A stretch of DNA of 44,052 nt. It comes from Pseudacidovorax intermedius (GTDB taxonomy: Bacteria > Pseudomonadota > Gammaproteobacteria > Burkholderiales > Burkholderiaceae_C). Location of the stretch: the NCBI RefSeq assembly GCF_001476815.1, contig NZ_LDSL01000066.1:1-44052 (forward strand). The letters run 5' to 3'. The notes below the pieces were generated by a model that saw only the letters and a program-made list of their open reading frames with translations, ran no database searches and was not told where the DNA came from. This document shows, piece by piece, positions 1 through 7,773 of the stretch (positions are counted from its first letter, which is position 1; the number at the start of each line of letters is the position of its first letter). Position numbers and translations under genes: made by a program.

Positions 1-2
1 GC

Positions 3-56
3 GTGGCGCGGGCGGGCTGGGTGGACGTACCTTTCCGGTTCGTCTTGCCGCCTTGA
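3..56 (+). CDS. C-terminal end of an unidentified protein (partial, cut by window start)
   Basis: Reading from base 3, an open frame of 17 codons runs to a TGA at 54-56 and ends in the residues VDVPFRFVLPP. The hydrophobic beta-strand-like ending resembles the last strand of TonB-type C-terminal domains, but 17 residues are too few to assign a family. The next gene begins about 100 bases downstream on the same strand. Reported only because the window cuts into this frame; it could be chance coding. Confidence 0.3.
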   Translation: MARAGWVDVPFRFVLPP

Positions 57-156
57 CCCGGAGGTGGCGGCCATGCACGTCGGCAACGTTGGCAGGCGGA
101 TACATTGGCCCCGAAGCCACCGACGTCGAAGCATGTCCCGCCCATCTTCCTGCACG

Positions 157-588
157 ATGAACGACATCACCCTGGCCGCCGCCACCCCCGAAGAGATCCG
201 TTCCGGCGAGCTCGGCCGTCGACTGCGTGAGTACAACTACGGCTTCGTCGGCGAATATCCCGATCAGCAGTACATCCGACTCAACGCACGGGACAGCCGG
301 GGCCGCTTGCTCGGTGGGCTGCGCAGCCTCGTCTTCCTTCACTGGCTCACCATCGACGTGCTGTTCGTCGAAGCCGATGCGCGCGGCGCCGGGCTGGGGA
401 GCCGCCTGCTGGCCGAGGCCGAGCGGCAGGCCGTCGCGCTGGGCGCCCGGCATGCCAAGCTGGAGACCTTCGAATGGCAGGCGCCGGCGTTCTACCGCAA
501 GCATGGCTACGAGGAATACGCGCGCATCGATGACTATGCGCCGGGCTTCCATCTTTGCTGCATGAAGAAGGCGCTGCACGCAGGGTGA
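157..588 (+). CDS. GNAT family N-acetyltransferase
   Basis: The 143-residue protein fits a single GNAT domain. The acetyl-CoA pyrophosphate loop is visible as VEADARGAGLGSRLL around residues 78-92 (Q/RxxGxG/A motif), followed by the amphipathic helix LAEAERQAVALGARHAKLET and the terminal YRKHGYEEYAR strand-turn typical of the fold. The start at 157 (MNDITLAAATPEE) is preferred over an upstream in-frame ATG at 64, because the extra 31 residues are arginine-rich and unlike the family. The family transfers acetyl from acetyl-CoA to an amine. The substrate cannot be read from sequence, and no operon partner is evident. Confidence 0.85.
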   Translation: MNDITLAAATPEEIRSGELGRRLREYNYGFVGEYPDQQYIRLNARDSRGRLLGGLRSLVFLHWLTIDVLFVEADARGAGLGSRLLAEAERQAVALGARHAKLETFEWQAPAFYRKHGYEEYARIDDYAPGFHLCCMKKALHAG

Positions 589-628
589 GCCGCAGCGGAC
601 TACCAATGGAGCGCCGGGAGGGTGAAGC

Positions 629-1741
629 TCAGGGTGATCCGATCGTCCACGGCACCCGCTTCTTCCGTGCCGGACCCATCCAGGGTGAGCAGCGCGTCCC
701 ATTCGGCATCATGGTGCCGCTTCCATGGCTCGCGCTGGAATAGCGCGATGGTCTGTCTGCGCCTGGGCAGGGGTCTTCAAAGCGTTCGCACTGTGCGCCG
801 TAGCCCCAGGCCCAGAACACCGGGCGACCGGCCAGGCTGCCCGAGAACCAGAGGTAGCCGTAGTCCGTCGTCTGCATGGGCCCGGCGCGCCATGTCGCGG
901 GCACCCGGGGCCGCGTGCTGGCCGCGACCCATGCGGCCGGCACCACCTGGCGACCTTGCCACCGACCTTCGTCGGCCATCGTCCAGGCGATCTTGGCGAG
1001 GTCCCTCGCGCGCAGGCGCAGGCCCTGGTAGCTCATGATGTGGCCCGCCTTGTCGCGGACCGCCGCGACGCGCTCGATGCCCAGCGGCCCGAACAGGTCG
1101 CGCTGGGCGAGCTGGTCGACGGGCATGCCCTGCGCCTGCGCGAGGATGGGCGACAGCAAGGAGACCGCAGCGTCGTTGTAGACCCACCGCCCGACCTGCG
1201 CTGGGTCGAAGGGCAGCCCCAGCACGTACGCGACCGGGTCGTCCGCCGATGCCAGGGCGCGCATCCCCGTCTGATAGTCGTAGACCAGTCCGGAGGTGCC
1301 GGTCAGGATCTGTTCCAGCGTGATGCCCAGTGCGGGCGAGCCGGGCATCCGGGCCGCCGCCGAGGGCAAGAGCCGGCCGACCGTCTCCGACAGGCTGTCG
1401 ATCCTGCCCTGTTCGATCGCCATGCCCACCAGCATCGACGCGACGCTCTTGGTCACGGAGTTCACGCTCTGCAGTGCGGAGGCGCTCGCGCCGCCGTAGT
1501 ACCGCTCGGCGACCAGTTCCCCGTTCCTGACCACGAGGATGCTCCTGAGCGCCGCCACCGAGCCGGCGTCGTCCAGCACCCGCCGGATGGCGGCGGCTTC
1601 CGCGCCGGCGTCTGTCCTGGGCTCGGCCCAGTCGTCCTGGCCTTCGGCGGCCTGCGCAGCGAAGGGGTGGCGTAGCGGCGCGGCCGCCAGCGCCAGTCCG
1701 CTGGCGATGAGCTGTCGGCGAGATGGCATCCGGGTCGGCAT
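629..1741 (-). CDS. Serine hydrolase, class C beta-lactamase family, exported; apparent frameshift near the 3' end
   Basis: The N-terminus has a twin-arginine-like signal (RRQLIASGLALAAA) with a likely cleavage after AAQA. The catalytic SxxK is SVTK near residue 96 and the YxN-like motif is YND near residue 188. A GYGAQ segment near residue 318 matches the conserved GxGGQ-type loop. After it the frame becomes proline/serine-rich and unlike the family. A different minus-strand frame, from about 757 down to a TAG at 600-602, encodes a convincing end (TIALFQREPWKRHHDAEWD...LTLSFTL-like). This suggests a frameshift between about 735 and 780, and the original gene probably spanned 600-1741. Members hydrolyse esters, amides or peptides; the substrate is unknown. 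Either a sequencing error or a recent mutation would explain the break. Confidence 0.75.
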   Translation of the reverse strand: MPTRMPSRRQLIASGLALAAAPLRHPFAAQAAEGQDDWAEPRTDAGAEAAAIRRVLDDAGSVAALRSILVVRNGELVAERYYGGASASALQSVNSVTKSVASMLVGMAIEQGRIDSLSETVGRLLPSAAARMPGSPALGITLEQILTGTSGLVYDYQTGMRALASADDPVAYVLGLPFDPAQVGRWVYNDAAVSLLSPILAQAQGMPVDQLAQRDLFGPLGIERVAAVRDKAGHIMSYQGLRLRARDLAKIAWTMADEGRWQGRQVVPAAWVAASTRPRVPATWRAGPMQTTDYGYLWFSGSLAGRPVFWAWGYGAQCERFEDPCPGADRPSRYSSASHGSGTMMPNGTRCSPWMGPARKKRVPWTIGSP

Positions 1742-1942
1742 GCTCGGCTCCTTTCGGTGCGCCGCATCATCCGGGAATGCGGCGGTACGGGCAATCGCTC
1801 GGCGCCACTGACGGCATCACGGTGCCTGAAGCGGCAGATGTTCGCCGCTGAAGGAACGCGGCTTGCACGCTCGTTCTTGTGCGCGGCTCGCTTGCGCCGC
1901 CGGTTGTGTCGAACCGCGTCTCCCGCGAGAAAGAGGGCGCGT

Positions 1943-2234
1943 TCAGCCCCGCGCGGCCTTCACGCCGTCCGCAGGCGCCTGCGCCGGCGGCGTCGTCAGC
2001 GCACGCACATAGGCCTCGCCCGAGCCCTGGACATGGGCCACGGTCAGGGCTTCGAAGGCGGCGAAGTCGCCGCGGATGAAGCTGCGCAGCAACTCGCGGT
2101 GCTGCCGAACGAGCCGGGCGCTTGACGTCCAGCGGGGCGCTCAGGTTGGTGCGCAGGGCGGCGATCTTGCCGGCGGCGAGCTTGTAGGCGTCCTGCAGAT
2201 AGGCATTGCCGCAGTGGTTCAGCCAGGTGTCGCG
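1943..2234 (-). pseudogene. Remnant of a GntR/FadR-type regulator (FCD domain C-terminus)
   Basis: On the minus strand, codons from about 2234 give DTWLNHCGNAYLQDAYKLAA followed by KIAALRTNLSAPLDVKR. After a frame change near 2117 they give RLVRQHRELLRSFIRGDFAA and EALTVAHVQGSGEAYVRAL, ending at a TGA (1943-1945). This is the last part of an FCD ligand-binding domain. The winged-helix DNA-binding half is absent and the frame is broken, so it is not functional. It is divergent from the broken FAH and UxaA fragments and was presumably their regulator. Confidence 0.75.
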
Positions 2235-2344
2235 ACCCCGAGGTCGTGTTCAGCATGCAGATGCGGGCCGACCCCGAGGGGTGGGCGCATGCCCTGTAGC
2301 GCCGTCCCGACGGCACCGCCGACTATGCGGCCCGCCGGCCGGGG

Positions 2345-2888
2345 CAGGCACCCGCCACCGTGCGCTGGCTGTACCGCACCGCCGACAGCGTGGGCATCCA
2401 CCCCAAGTCGCACTGGAACAACCCCGAGCCCGAGGTGGTGCTGGCCGTCAACAGCCGCGGCGCCGTACTCGGCGCCACCCTGGGCAACGACGTCAACCTG
2501 CGCGACGTCTAGGGACGCAGCGCGCTGCTGCTGTTCAAGGCCAAGAACAACAATTCCTCCTGCGCCATCGGCCCCTTCGTGCGCCTGTTCGACGGCCACT
2601 TCGGCATGGACGACGTGCGCGCCTGCGAGGTGGCGCTGGCGGTCGAGGGCCCCGACGGCTTCACGATGCGCGGCCACAGCGCCCTGTCGCGCATCAGCCG
2701 CGATCCGCTGGACATCGTGATGCAGGTCGTCAATGCCGAGCATGCCTATCCCGACGGCTTCATGCTCTTCCTCGGCACCATGTTCGCGCCCACGCAGGAC
2801 CGGCACGGCCCCGGCCAGGGCTTCACCCACGTGGTCGGCGACGTGGTGCGCATCGGCACGCCGCGGCTGGGCGAACTGGCCAACCGTC
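2345..2888 (+). pseudogene. Remnant of a fumarylacetoacetate-hydrolase (FAH) family enzyme, AraD1-like
   Basis: One frame reads SVGIHPKSHWNNPEPEVVLA, then GNDVNLRDV-stop-GRSALLL, then CAIGPFVRLFDGHFGMDDVR, YPDGFMLFLGTMFAPTQDRH and RIGTPRLGELANR. These are the core and metal-site region of the FAH fold as found in AraD1-type 2-keto-3-deoxy sugar acid enzymes. The N-terminal third is missing. An in-frame TAG at 2510-2512 interrupts the motif where intact members have an acidic residue. The last roughly 45 residues of the family are gone, and the frame runs straight into UxaA-like sequence. Another in-frame TAG lies just upstream at 2297-2299. Non-functional. Confidence 0.8.
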
Positions 2889-3497
2889 GGCCCGGAGATC
2901 TACGGCGCCGAGCACCAGCTGACCCGGCGTGCCCGCTCGGCGGAGGTCGGCGAGAAGCTGCTTGCCCGCATCCGCTGGTGGGAGGCCCACTGCGCGCGCC
3001 ACGGCGCCGCGATGGACAACAACCCCTCCGCCGGCAACAAGGCGGGCGGTCTGACGACGGTGCTCGAAAAGTCGCTGGGCGGCATCGCCAAGGCCGGCTC
3101 GATCGCCCTGGTGGAGGTATACGAATACGCCCAGCCCGTGCAGGCGCGGGGCCTGGTCCTCATGGACACGCCGGGCTACGAACCGGTGTCGGCCACCGGC
3201 CAGGTGGCCGGCGGCGCCAACCTGATCTGCTTCACGACGGGCCGCGGCTCGGCTTACGGCTGCGCGCCCTCGCTCTCGCTGAAGCTGGCGACTGACACGG
3301 CCCTGTGGCAGCGGCAGGCCGACGACATGGACTTCAACTGCGGCCCGGTGGTCGAGGGCGAACGCAGCGTGGACGAACTGGGGCAGGCCTTCTTGGAGCT
3401 GATGCTGCGCACCGCCTCCGGCGAGCGCTCTCGCAGCGAGATGCACGGCTACGGCCAGCAGAAGTTCGTGCCGTGGCCGCTGGGGGCCGTGACCTGA
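2889..3497 (+). pseudogene. C-terminal fragment of an UxaA/GarD-type sugar-acid dehydratase
   Basis: From the codon around 2889 the frame reads GPEIYGAEHQLTRRARSAEV, then DNNPSAGNKAGGLTTVLEKS, PGYEPVSATGQVAGGANLIC and FTTGRGSAYGC, and ends ASGERSRSEMHGYGQQKF before a TGA at 3495-3497. This is the C-terminal domain of altronate/galactarate dehydratases (UxaA family). Family members of this type are about 500 residues; only about 200 are left, with no start of its own. The fragment abuts the FAH remnant in another frame, indicating a deletion that removed the end of one gene and most of the next. Confidence 0.8.
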
Positions 3498-3531
3498 GGG
3501 CCGAGCCTGGCTCCCGCACGGCCCCGCCGCC

Positions 3532-3652
3532 TCACCGCCCACCGCGCAGCACGATCGGGATCGAGCCGCCGCGCGATGTCGATCAGCGCGCGCCGTGTTG
3601 CCGCTTCGCCGGGTGCACGGCCGGCAAAGGTGCCGGGTTGGTGATCGCAGGC
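3532..3652 (-). pseudogene. Decayed 3' end of a DapA-family gene, paralogous to the intact gene at 8874-9800
   Basis: The minus strand encodes ATRRALIDIARRLDP and then, after one extra base, IVLRGGR and a stop at 3532-3534. The intact gene ends ATRRELIDIARRLDP, LVLRWGR and stop at 8874-8876. At the DNA level, 23 consecutive bases are identical between 3564-3586 and 8905-8927, within roughly 120 bases of gapped similarity. Left and right copies have the same orientation and enclose the polysaccharide operon. No upstream coding part is left here. Confidence 0.75.
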
Positions 3653-3660
3653 CAGACGCC

Positions 3661-3688
3661 TTCTGACGCGATGCCGGCTGTCTAGAAT
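3661..3688 (+). promoter_or_regulatory. Candidate sigma-70 promoter for the polysaccharide operon
   Basis: TTCTGA (3661-3666), a 16-base spacer and TAGAAT (3683-3688) make a moderate -35/-10 pair about 35 bases before the epimerase start at 3723. It sits just outside the decayed DapA-family remnant. Based on motif matching alone. Confidence 0.35.
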
Positions 3689-3722
3689 GCCCGGCTCCAC
3701 GAGCAACCCGTCTACACCCCCG

Positions 3723-4691
3723 ATGAAATATCAACGTTGCCTTGTGCTTGGTGGAAGAGGCTTCATCGGCTCCCACGTGGTCGACGCGTTGCTCAGTGCA
3801 GGCGTCGCGGTTCGTGTTCTGGATCGACCTCTGCCGGGCGGGGTCCGGGAATTGCCGCCGGCGGCCAATCCGCATCTCCTGGAGATGATCGACGGCGACT
3901 TCGGCAACGAGAAGGATCTGGACGAAGCCCTCGAAGGCTGCGACTGCTGCGTTCACCTCATCACGAGTACGCTGCCCCAGACGTCGAACGACGACATGAC
4001 GTTCGACATTTCTACCAATCTGATCGGCAGTTTGAGCCTTTTCGAGGCGCTGGTAAGACACCGGATCAGGAAGTTCATCTTCATGTCCTCGGGTGGCACC
4101 GTCTACGGCAGGCCCATTCAGGACAGGATCGACGAAACCCATCCTACCAATCCGCTGTCATCCTATGGGGTGACCAAGCTGGCGGCCGAAAAGTACCTTG
4201 CCATCTACAAGAACCTGCACGGCCTGAATTCCGTGTCGCTCCGGTTGTCCAATCCCTACGGGGAGAGACAGAGGATCACGGGCAAGCAAGGTGCGATTGC
4301 CGTGTTTCTCGGTGCCGCGCTGCGTGGCCAAGAAATAGAGGTGTGGGGCGATGGGTCCGTGGTCCGCGACTATGTCTATATCGGAGATGCGGTCGATGCC
4401 ATCGTCAAGGCGATCGAGTACGACGGCGACGAAGCCATCTTCAACATCGGATCCGGGAAGGGTTCCAGCCTCATCGAGATCATCAGCGGCATCGAGACGG
4501 CGCTTCAGCGGCCTGTTCCCGTGAGGTTTCGCCCCGCGCGTGCGGTCGACGTTCCCAGAAACGTCCTCAACGTGGATCGTGCAGCAAAGCACCTTGGCTG
4601 GCATCCGACAACGTCCCTGGCCGATGGAATTGCCAGGACTATCCGTTGGCTCGAGGCGGAAATCCAGCAGGGCTTGTCTCTCCATTCCTAG
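3723..4691 (+). CDS. NAD-dependent epimerase/dehydratase (extended SDR), nucleotide-sugar type
   Basis: The protein of 322 residues has the extended-SDR signature: GGRGFIGSHVVDALL (GxxGxxG, residues 8-22) for NAD binding, SSGGTVYG, and the catalytic YGVTK (Tyr/Lys) near residue 146. The SNPYGERQR segment that follows is typical of UDP-glucose 4-epimerase-like enzymes. It probably interconverts a nucleotide-diphosphate sugar for the downstream glycosyltransferases; the exact sugar cannot be told. Start MKYQRC at 3723 is chosen because the nucleotide-binding loop then begins at the usual distance; an ATG at 3687 would add 12 unrelated residues. It is the first gene of a four-gene same-strand cluster with lower GC than its surroundings. 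Confidence 0.88.
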   Translation: MKYQRCLVLGGRGFIGSHVVDALLSAGVAVRVLDRPLPGGVRELPPAANPHLLEMIDGDFGNEKDLDEALEGCDCCVHLITSTLPQTSNDDMTFDISTNLIGSLSLFEALVRHRIRKFIFMSSGGTVYGRPIQDRIDETHPTNPLSSYGVTKLAAEKYLAIYKNLHGLNSVSLRLSNPYGERQRITGKQGAIAVFLGAALRGQEIEVWGDGSVVRDYVYIGDAVDAIVKAIEYDGDEAIFNIGSGKGSSLIEIISGIETALQRPVPVRFRPARAVDVPRNVLNVDRAAKHLGWHPTTSLADGIARTIRWLEAEIQQGLSLHS

Positions 4692-4744
4692 TCTGTTTCG
4701 CACAGCCCTTGGACGCCCTCTTTGACGGAGCAACGAGCGCAGAG

Positions 4745-5944
4745 ATGAAGATCACTCCCGACCGACTCGCCACGCAAGAGTTTCGCTACCGAAACCCGCT
4801 GACCTATCCCCGCATCGAATTGTCCGAACTCGCTGGACACGTTTCGAACGCGATCCATGTCATTCGAGAAGCCGGACCCTACCCAGAGGTGACGAACCGC
4901 GCGGCCTTCCATGATCGCGCCGAGCGTCCCGTCTGTCCGGACCTTGACGTGCCTCTGCCGAGTCCGCGCCCAGCCGTCTTCGTGATGGTGCGCAACGACG
5001 TCGCCCTGTCTGGGTATCGCACCCTCATCGGGGCGGATGGCGAGTACAACCTGGACGAAGCATTCACGTCGAAGGAAATCGAGGCCATCGAGATCGGCCG
5101 GCTCGGCCATCCCGAGCAATTCCGAAACGAGCTGATCGGCTTTCGCGACACGTCCGAGCCCGGTGTCTACCGGTTAGACGCGAGTGCCAAGAAATTCGTG
5201 ACGATCGATGAAACCGTGATCTGCCTGTCATCGAACGAGGCACCGAACTACGGTGCCTTCCTGTTTCGCATCTTTCCGAAGATCATCGAGATTGCGCGGC
5301 TTCAGGTCAACCTGCGGATCCTGGTGCCGATGTACTTTCCTACCCTTCGGCAGTACCTGCTGATGGCCGGCATCAGCGAGCATCGGCTGATTCCCCAATA
5401 CCTTGACCACGTCTACCTGATCAAGCGCGCACTTGTTCCAAGCATTCGGAATCGGGATGTCTGGCTCGACGACGAGACGCTCGCCTTCTACGACCAATTG
5501 CGGCTGCGCCACGGTTCTGCGCAGCGCGACAGAAAAATCTATCTCTCGCGACGCGATTTCGCCAAAGGGCCAGGCGCCAACGGCCGCGTCATGGTCAACG
5601 AGGGCGACCTTCTGCCCCGGCTGGCAGAACGCGAGTTCGAAGTAGTCGAGCCGCAGCACTTCAATGCTTTCGAGCAGATCCGCCTGTTCTCTTCGGCATC
5701 GGTCTTGCTATCGGCGTCAGGCTCCGCTTTCTTCAATGTCGTGTTCTGCTACCCGGGCACGAAGATGGTCGACATCGAAAGCGAACCTCACTGGGTACAT
5801 GGGCATGCACGGCTCTTCAGTTCGCGCGGTCTGGAGTACGGCTTCTTCGAAGGCGTCCCATCCTCGTACGAGTTCAGCAAGCATCACGTTCCCTTCACCG
5901 TCGATGTGGACGCGCTCATGCGCCGCCTCGACAGCTTCCTCTGA
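4745..5944 (+). CDS. Glycosyltransferase family 61 (DUF563) protein
   Basis: This 399-residue protein carries the GT61 C-terminal features. IYLSRRDFAKG near residue 265 is followed by NEGDLLPRLAEREFEVVEPQ, FNAFEQIRLFSSASVLLSAS and then GSAFFNVVFCYPG near residues 325-340 (the hGs..xN motif). Earlier, SSNEAPNYGAFLFRIFPKI matches the NYGHWLxxxLP-type segment of the family. GT61 enzymes transfer xylose, GlcNAc or similar sugars, and in bacteria often act in capsule or LPS synthesis. It starts 53 bases after the epimerase and stops 8 bases before the next gene, consistent with one operon. The start at 4745 is preceded by a purine-rich GCGCAGAG. Donor and acceptor are unknown. Confidence 0.82.
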   Translation: MKITPDRLATQEFRYRNPLTYPRIELSELAGHVSNAIHVIREAGPYPEVTNRAAFHDRAERPVCPDLDVPLPSPRPAVFVMVRNDVALSGYRTLIGADGEYNLDEAFTSKEIEAIEIGRLGHPEQFRNELIGFRDTSEPGVYRLDASAKKFVTIDETVICLSSNEAPNYGAFLFRIFPKIIEIARLQVNLRILVPMYFPTLRQYLLMAGISEHRLIPQYLDHVYLIKRALVPSIRNRDVWLDDETLAFYDQLRLRHGSAQRDRKIYLSRRDFAKGPGANGRVMVNEGDLLPRLAEREFEVVEPQHFNAFEQIRLFSSASVLLSASGSAFFNVVFCYPGTKMVDIESEPHWVHGHARLFSSRGLEYGFFEGVPSSYEFSKHHVPFTVDVDALMRRLDSFL

Positions 5945-5952
5945 AACACCAA

Positions 5953-7773
5953 ATGATTGACGGACTCAAAAGAAGGCTCTCGGACGCATTGCGGCGATAC
6001 AGGCATCGCGAGGAGATCCAGCAAATTCGGACCAGTCCTCTGTTTGTTGCCGAAGAGTACAGAGCCCGCCTCGGAGGCCTGCGGGGGGATCCCGCAGCCC
6101 ATTACTTCCTTCACGGGGAGGCCGCCAATGTTCCGCCCTCCGAAGGCTTCGATCCGGGGTACTACCGCGCATCCAACCCCGATGTCGCGGCGTCGTGCGT
6201 GAGCCTTCTTCTCCACTTCCAACAGCATGGACGGGCCGAGGGGCGCGCCGGGACCGGGCCAGTGGCAGCGTCACAGCTGGCCTCAGGTCCGTCGGTCGTC
6301 CCTGCGGAGGCAATTGAACTGATCGCATCAGCGCCGGACTTCGACGTCGACGCCTACAGCCGGCTGACGGGAAAGACGTTCAACGCTTCGGAGGCGGCCC
6401 TTCACTATCTCACCGAAGGCGAGGCGGCAGACCTCGCACCCAGCGCGCAGTTCCAGCCCAGGTACTACCGTGCCCGTTACCCCGACGTCGCCGCGACGGG
6501 CGTCAATCTTTACCTTCACTTCATCAAGCATGGGCGAGAAGAAGGACGCTCCGGCGTTCCGATGAGCGCGCTCCAGGACCGTGCCCTGGAGAAGTTGAAC
6601 CCGGACCGTGAAACCGTCATCCTCGTCGTCCATGAAACCTCCCGCACGGGCGCGCCCATCCTCGGGCTGAACCTCCTGATGAAGCTGAAGAGCCAGTGGG
6701 GCTTAAACGTGATCGTGATTTCCTGGCGAGGTGGCGGAGACATCGAGCAGGCTTTCGTCGAAGAATCCGATCTGTTCATCAGTCCTCCCAGCAAGGACGT
6801 CTTGTCCCGATTCGACATGGACCTGATCGCCACCCGCCTGGTGCAGGTCGCGAAACCCCGCTATTGCATTGCCAACAGCGCGGTGGCCCATGACGTCGCC
6901 CTCTCGCTGACGGTACACGGCGTTCCCACTGTCGGTCTGGTGCACGAGTTCGCCACACTTTTCCACGCCACAACGGCGCTGCGCGACTATTTCAAACACA
7001 TTGGGGCCGTCGTTTTCCCGACCGAGATCGTTCGCGAGTCCGCGGTCCGCGTCTATCCTTTCCTCGAGGATCGGCCGACCTACATCCTTCCGCAAGGCAA
7101 GTGCACGTTGCCCGCGCAGCACAGCGGAGGTGTCCGGGCATCCGTCGCTTCCGGGCCCGCAGACCTCATGAAGTGGGGCGAAACAGATCGGACTTTCACC
7201 GTCGCGGGGCTGGGCACGGTGGAGTGGCGAAAGGGTGTCGACCTTTTTCTGTCGTCGGCTGCATCCTTCCGCGCGCGCTTCCCTGACGTTCCGTGCCGGT
7301 TCGTCTGGATTGGCGATCCCGGAGGGCACTCCGACGAGATGCTGATGTATCTGGGCGAGCAGAAGCTGCGTTCGGACCTTGCGGGTTCCGTGCTCATGCT
7401 TCCTGCAACGGCGGACCTTGAGGGCGTCTACCAGTCGATCGATGTGCTTTACGTGAGTTCGCGACTTGATCCGCTGCCCAACGTTGCCATCGACGCCATG
7501 TCTGCCGGCATCCCCGTTGTGAGCTTTGACAAGGCGACCGGCGTCGCAGATGCCCTGCGGACCGAGCCGGAGTTGGCATTCCTCATCGCCCCCTATGCCG
7601 ACGCGCACACCGCGGCCGGGATCATTCATCAGCTGGCATCGGATCCGGCAAAGGCCGAACGTACCCAGTTCCTTCTGCGCGACCTCGCGGCGCGCATGTT
7701 CGACATGGACTCTTACGTGACCAGAATCGACAAGATTGCGCGTGACCTCGCCCCCTCGGGAGTCGCGCCATGA
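5953..7773 (+). CDS. Glycosyltransferase family 4 protein with duplicated N-terminal PDVA modules
   Basis: Of its 606 residues, about 200 at the N-terminus form two copies of a module containing YYRA..PDVAA..V.L.LHF..HGR.EGR (residues 50-100 and 151-201). The rest is a GT-B glycosyltransferase: ETSRTGAPILGLNLLMKL near residue 228, AGLGTVEWRKGVDLFL near residue 417, and SSRLDPLPNVAIDAMSAGIP near residue 500. The last is the GT4 EX7E region, here with Asp replacing both Glu. The family uses nucleotide-sugar donors with retention of configuration. The stop codon overlaps the start of the methyltransferase by four bases (ATGA), implying translational coupling. It likely adds a sugar to a surface glycan; the N-terminal modules may anchor it or bind the acceptor. 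Confidence 0.85.
   Translation: MIDGLKRRLSDALRRYRHREEIQQIRTSPLFVAEEYRARLGGLRGDPAAHYFLHGEAANVPPSEGFDPGYYRASNPDVAASCVSLLLHFQQHGRAEGRAGTGPVAASQLASGPSVVPAEAIELIASAPDFDVDAYSRLTGKTFNASEAALHYLTEGEAADLAPSAQFQPRYYRARYPDVAATGVNLYLHFIKHGREEGRSGVPMSALQDRALEKLNPDRETVILVVHETSRTGAPILGLNLLMKLKSQWGLNVIVISWRGGGDIEQAFVEESDLFISPPSKDVLSRFDMDLIATRLVQVAKPRYCIANSAVAHDVALSLTVHGVPTVGLVHEFATLFHATTALRDYFKHIGAVVFPTEIVRESAVRVYPFLEDRPTYILPQGKCTLPAQHSGGVRASVASGPADLMKWGETDRTFTVAGLGTVEWRKGVDLFLSSAASFRARFPDVPCRFVWIGDPGGHSDEMLMYLGEQKLRSDLAGSVLMLPATADLEGVYQSIDVLYVSSRLDPLPNVAIDAMSAGIPVVSFDKATGVADALRTEPELAFLIAPYADAHTAAGIIHQLASDPAKAERTQFLLRDLAARMFDMDSYVTRIDKIARDLAPSGVAP
6100..6555 (+). repeat. Tandem protein module: two 51-residue copies (6100-6252 and 6403-6555)
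   Basis: Copy 1 starts HYFLHGEAAN and ends HGRAEGRAG; copy 2 starts HYLTEGEAAD and ends HGREEGRSG. They align without gaps over 51 residues with 31 identities by hand count, separated by 50 residues that also show weaker similarity. The motif resembles the FDxxYYLxxNPDVAxAG..HY..HG..EGR repeat common in bacterial surface-glycan proteins. A copy duplicated within one glycosyltransferase gene is visible here. Confidence 0.8.

Noticed and set aside
725-1675. Long plus-strand frame opposite the serine hydrolase
   Set aside because: Arg/Gly/His-rich antisense shadow typical of high-GC DNA; the minus strand has signal peptide and active-site motifs.
1742-1942. Search for a promoter or small gene between the hydrolase and the GntR remnant
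   Set aside because: No convincing start with coding character, no hairpin with T-run; nothing identified.
3683-3722. ATG at 3687 as start of the epimerase
   Set aside because: It overlaps the candidate -10 box and adds 12 residues absent from the extended-SDR N-terminus.
2823-4142. 439-codon minus-strand frame over the UxaA remnant and epimerase
   Set aside because: Spans unrelated genes on the other strand and shows no domain.
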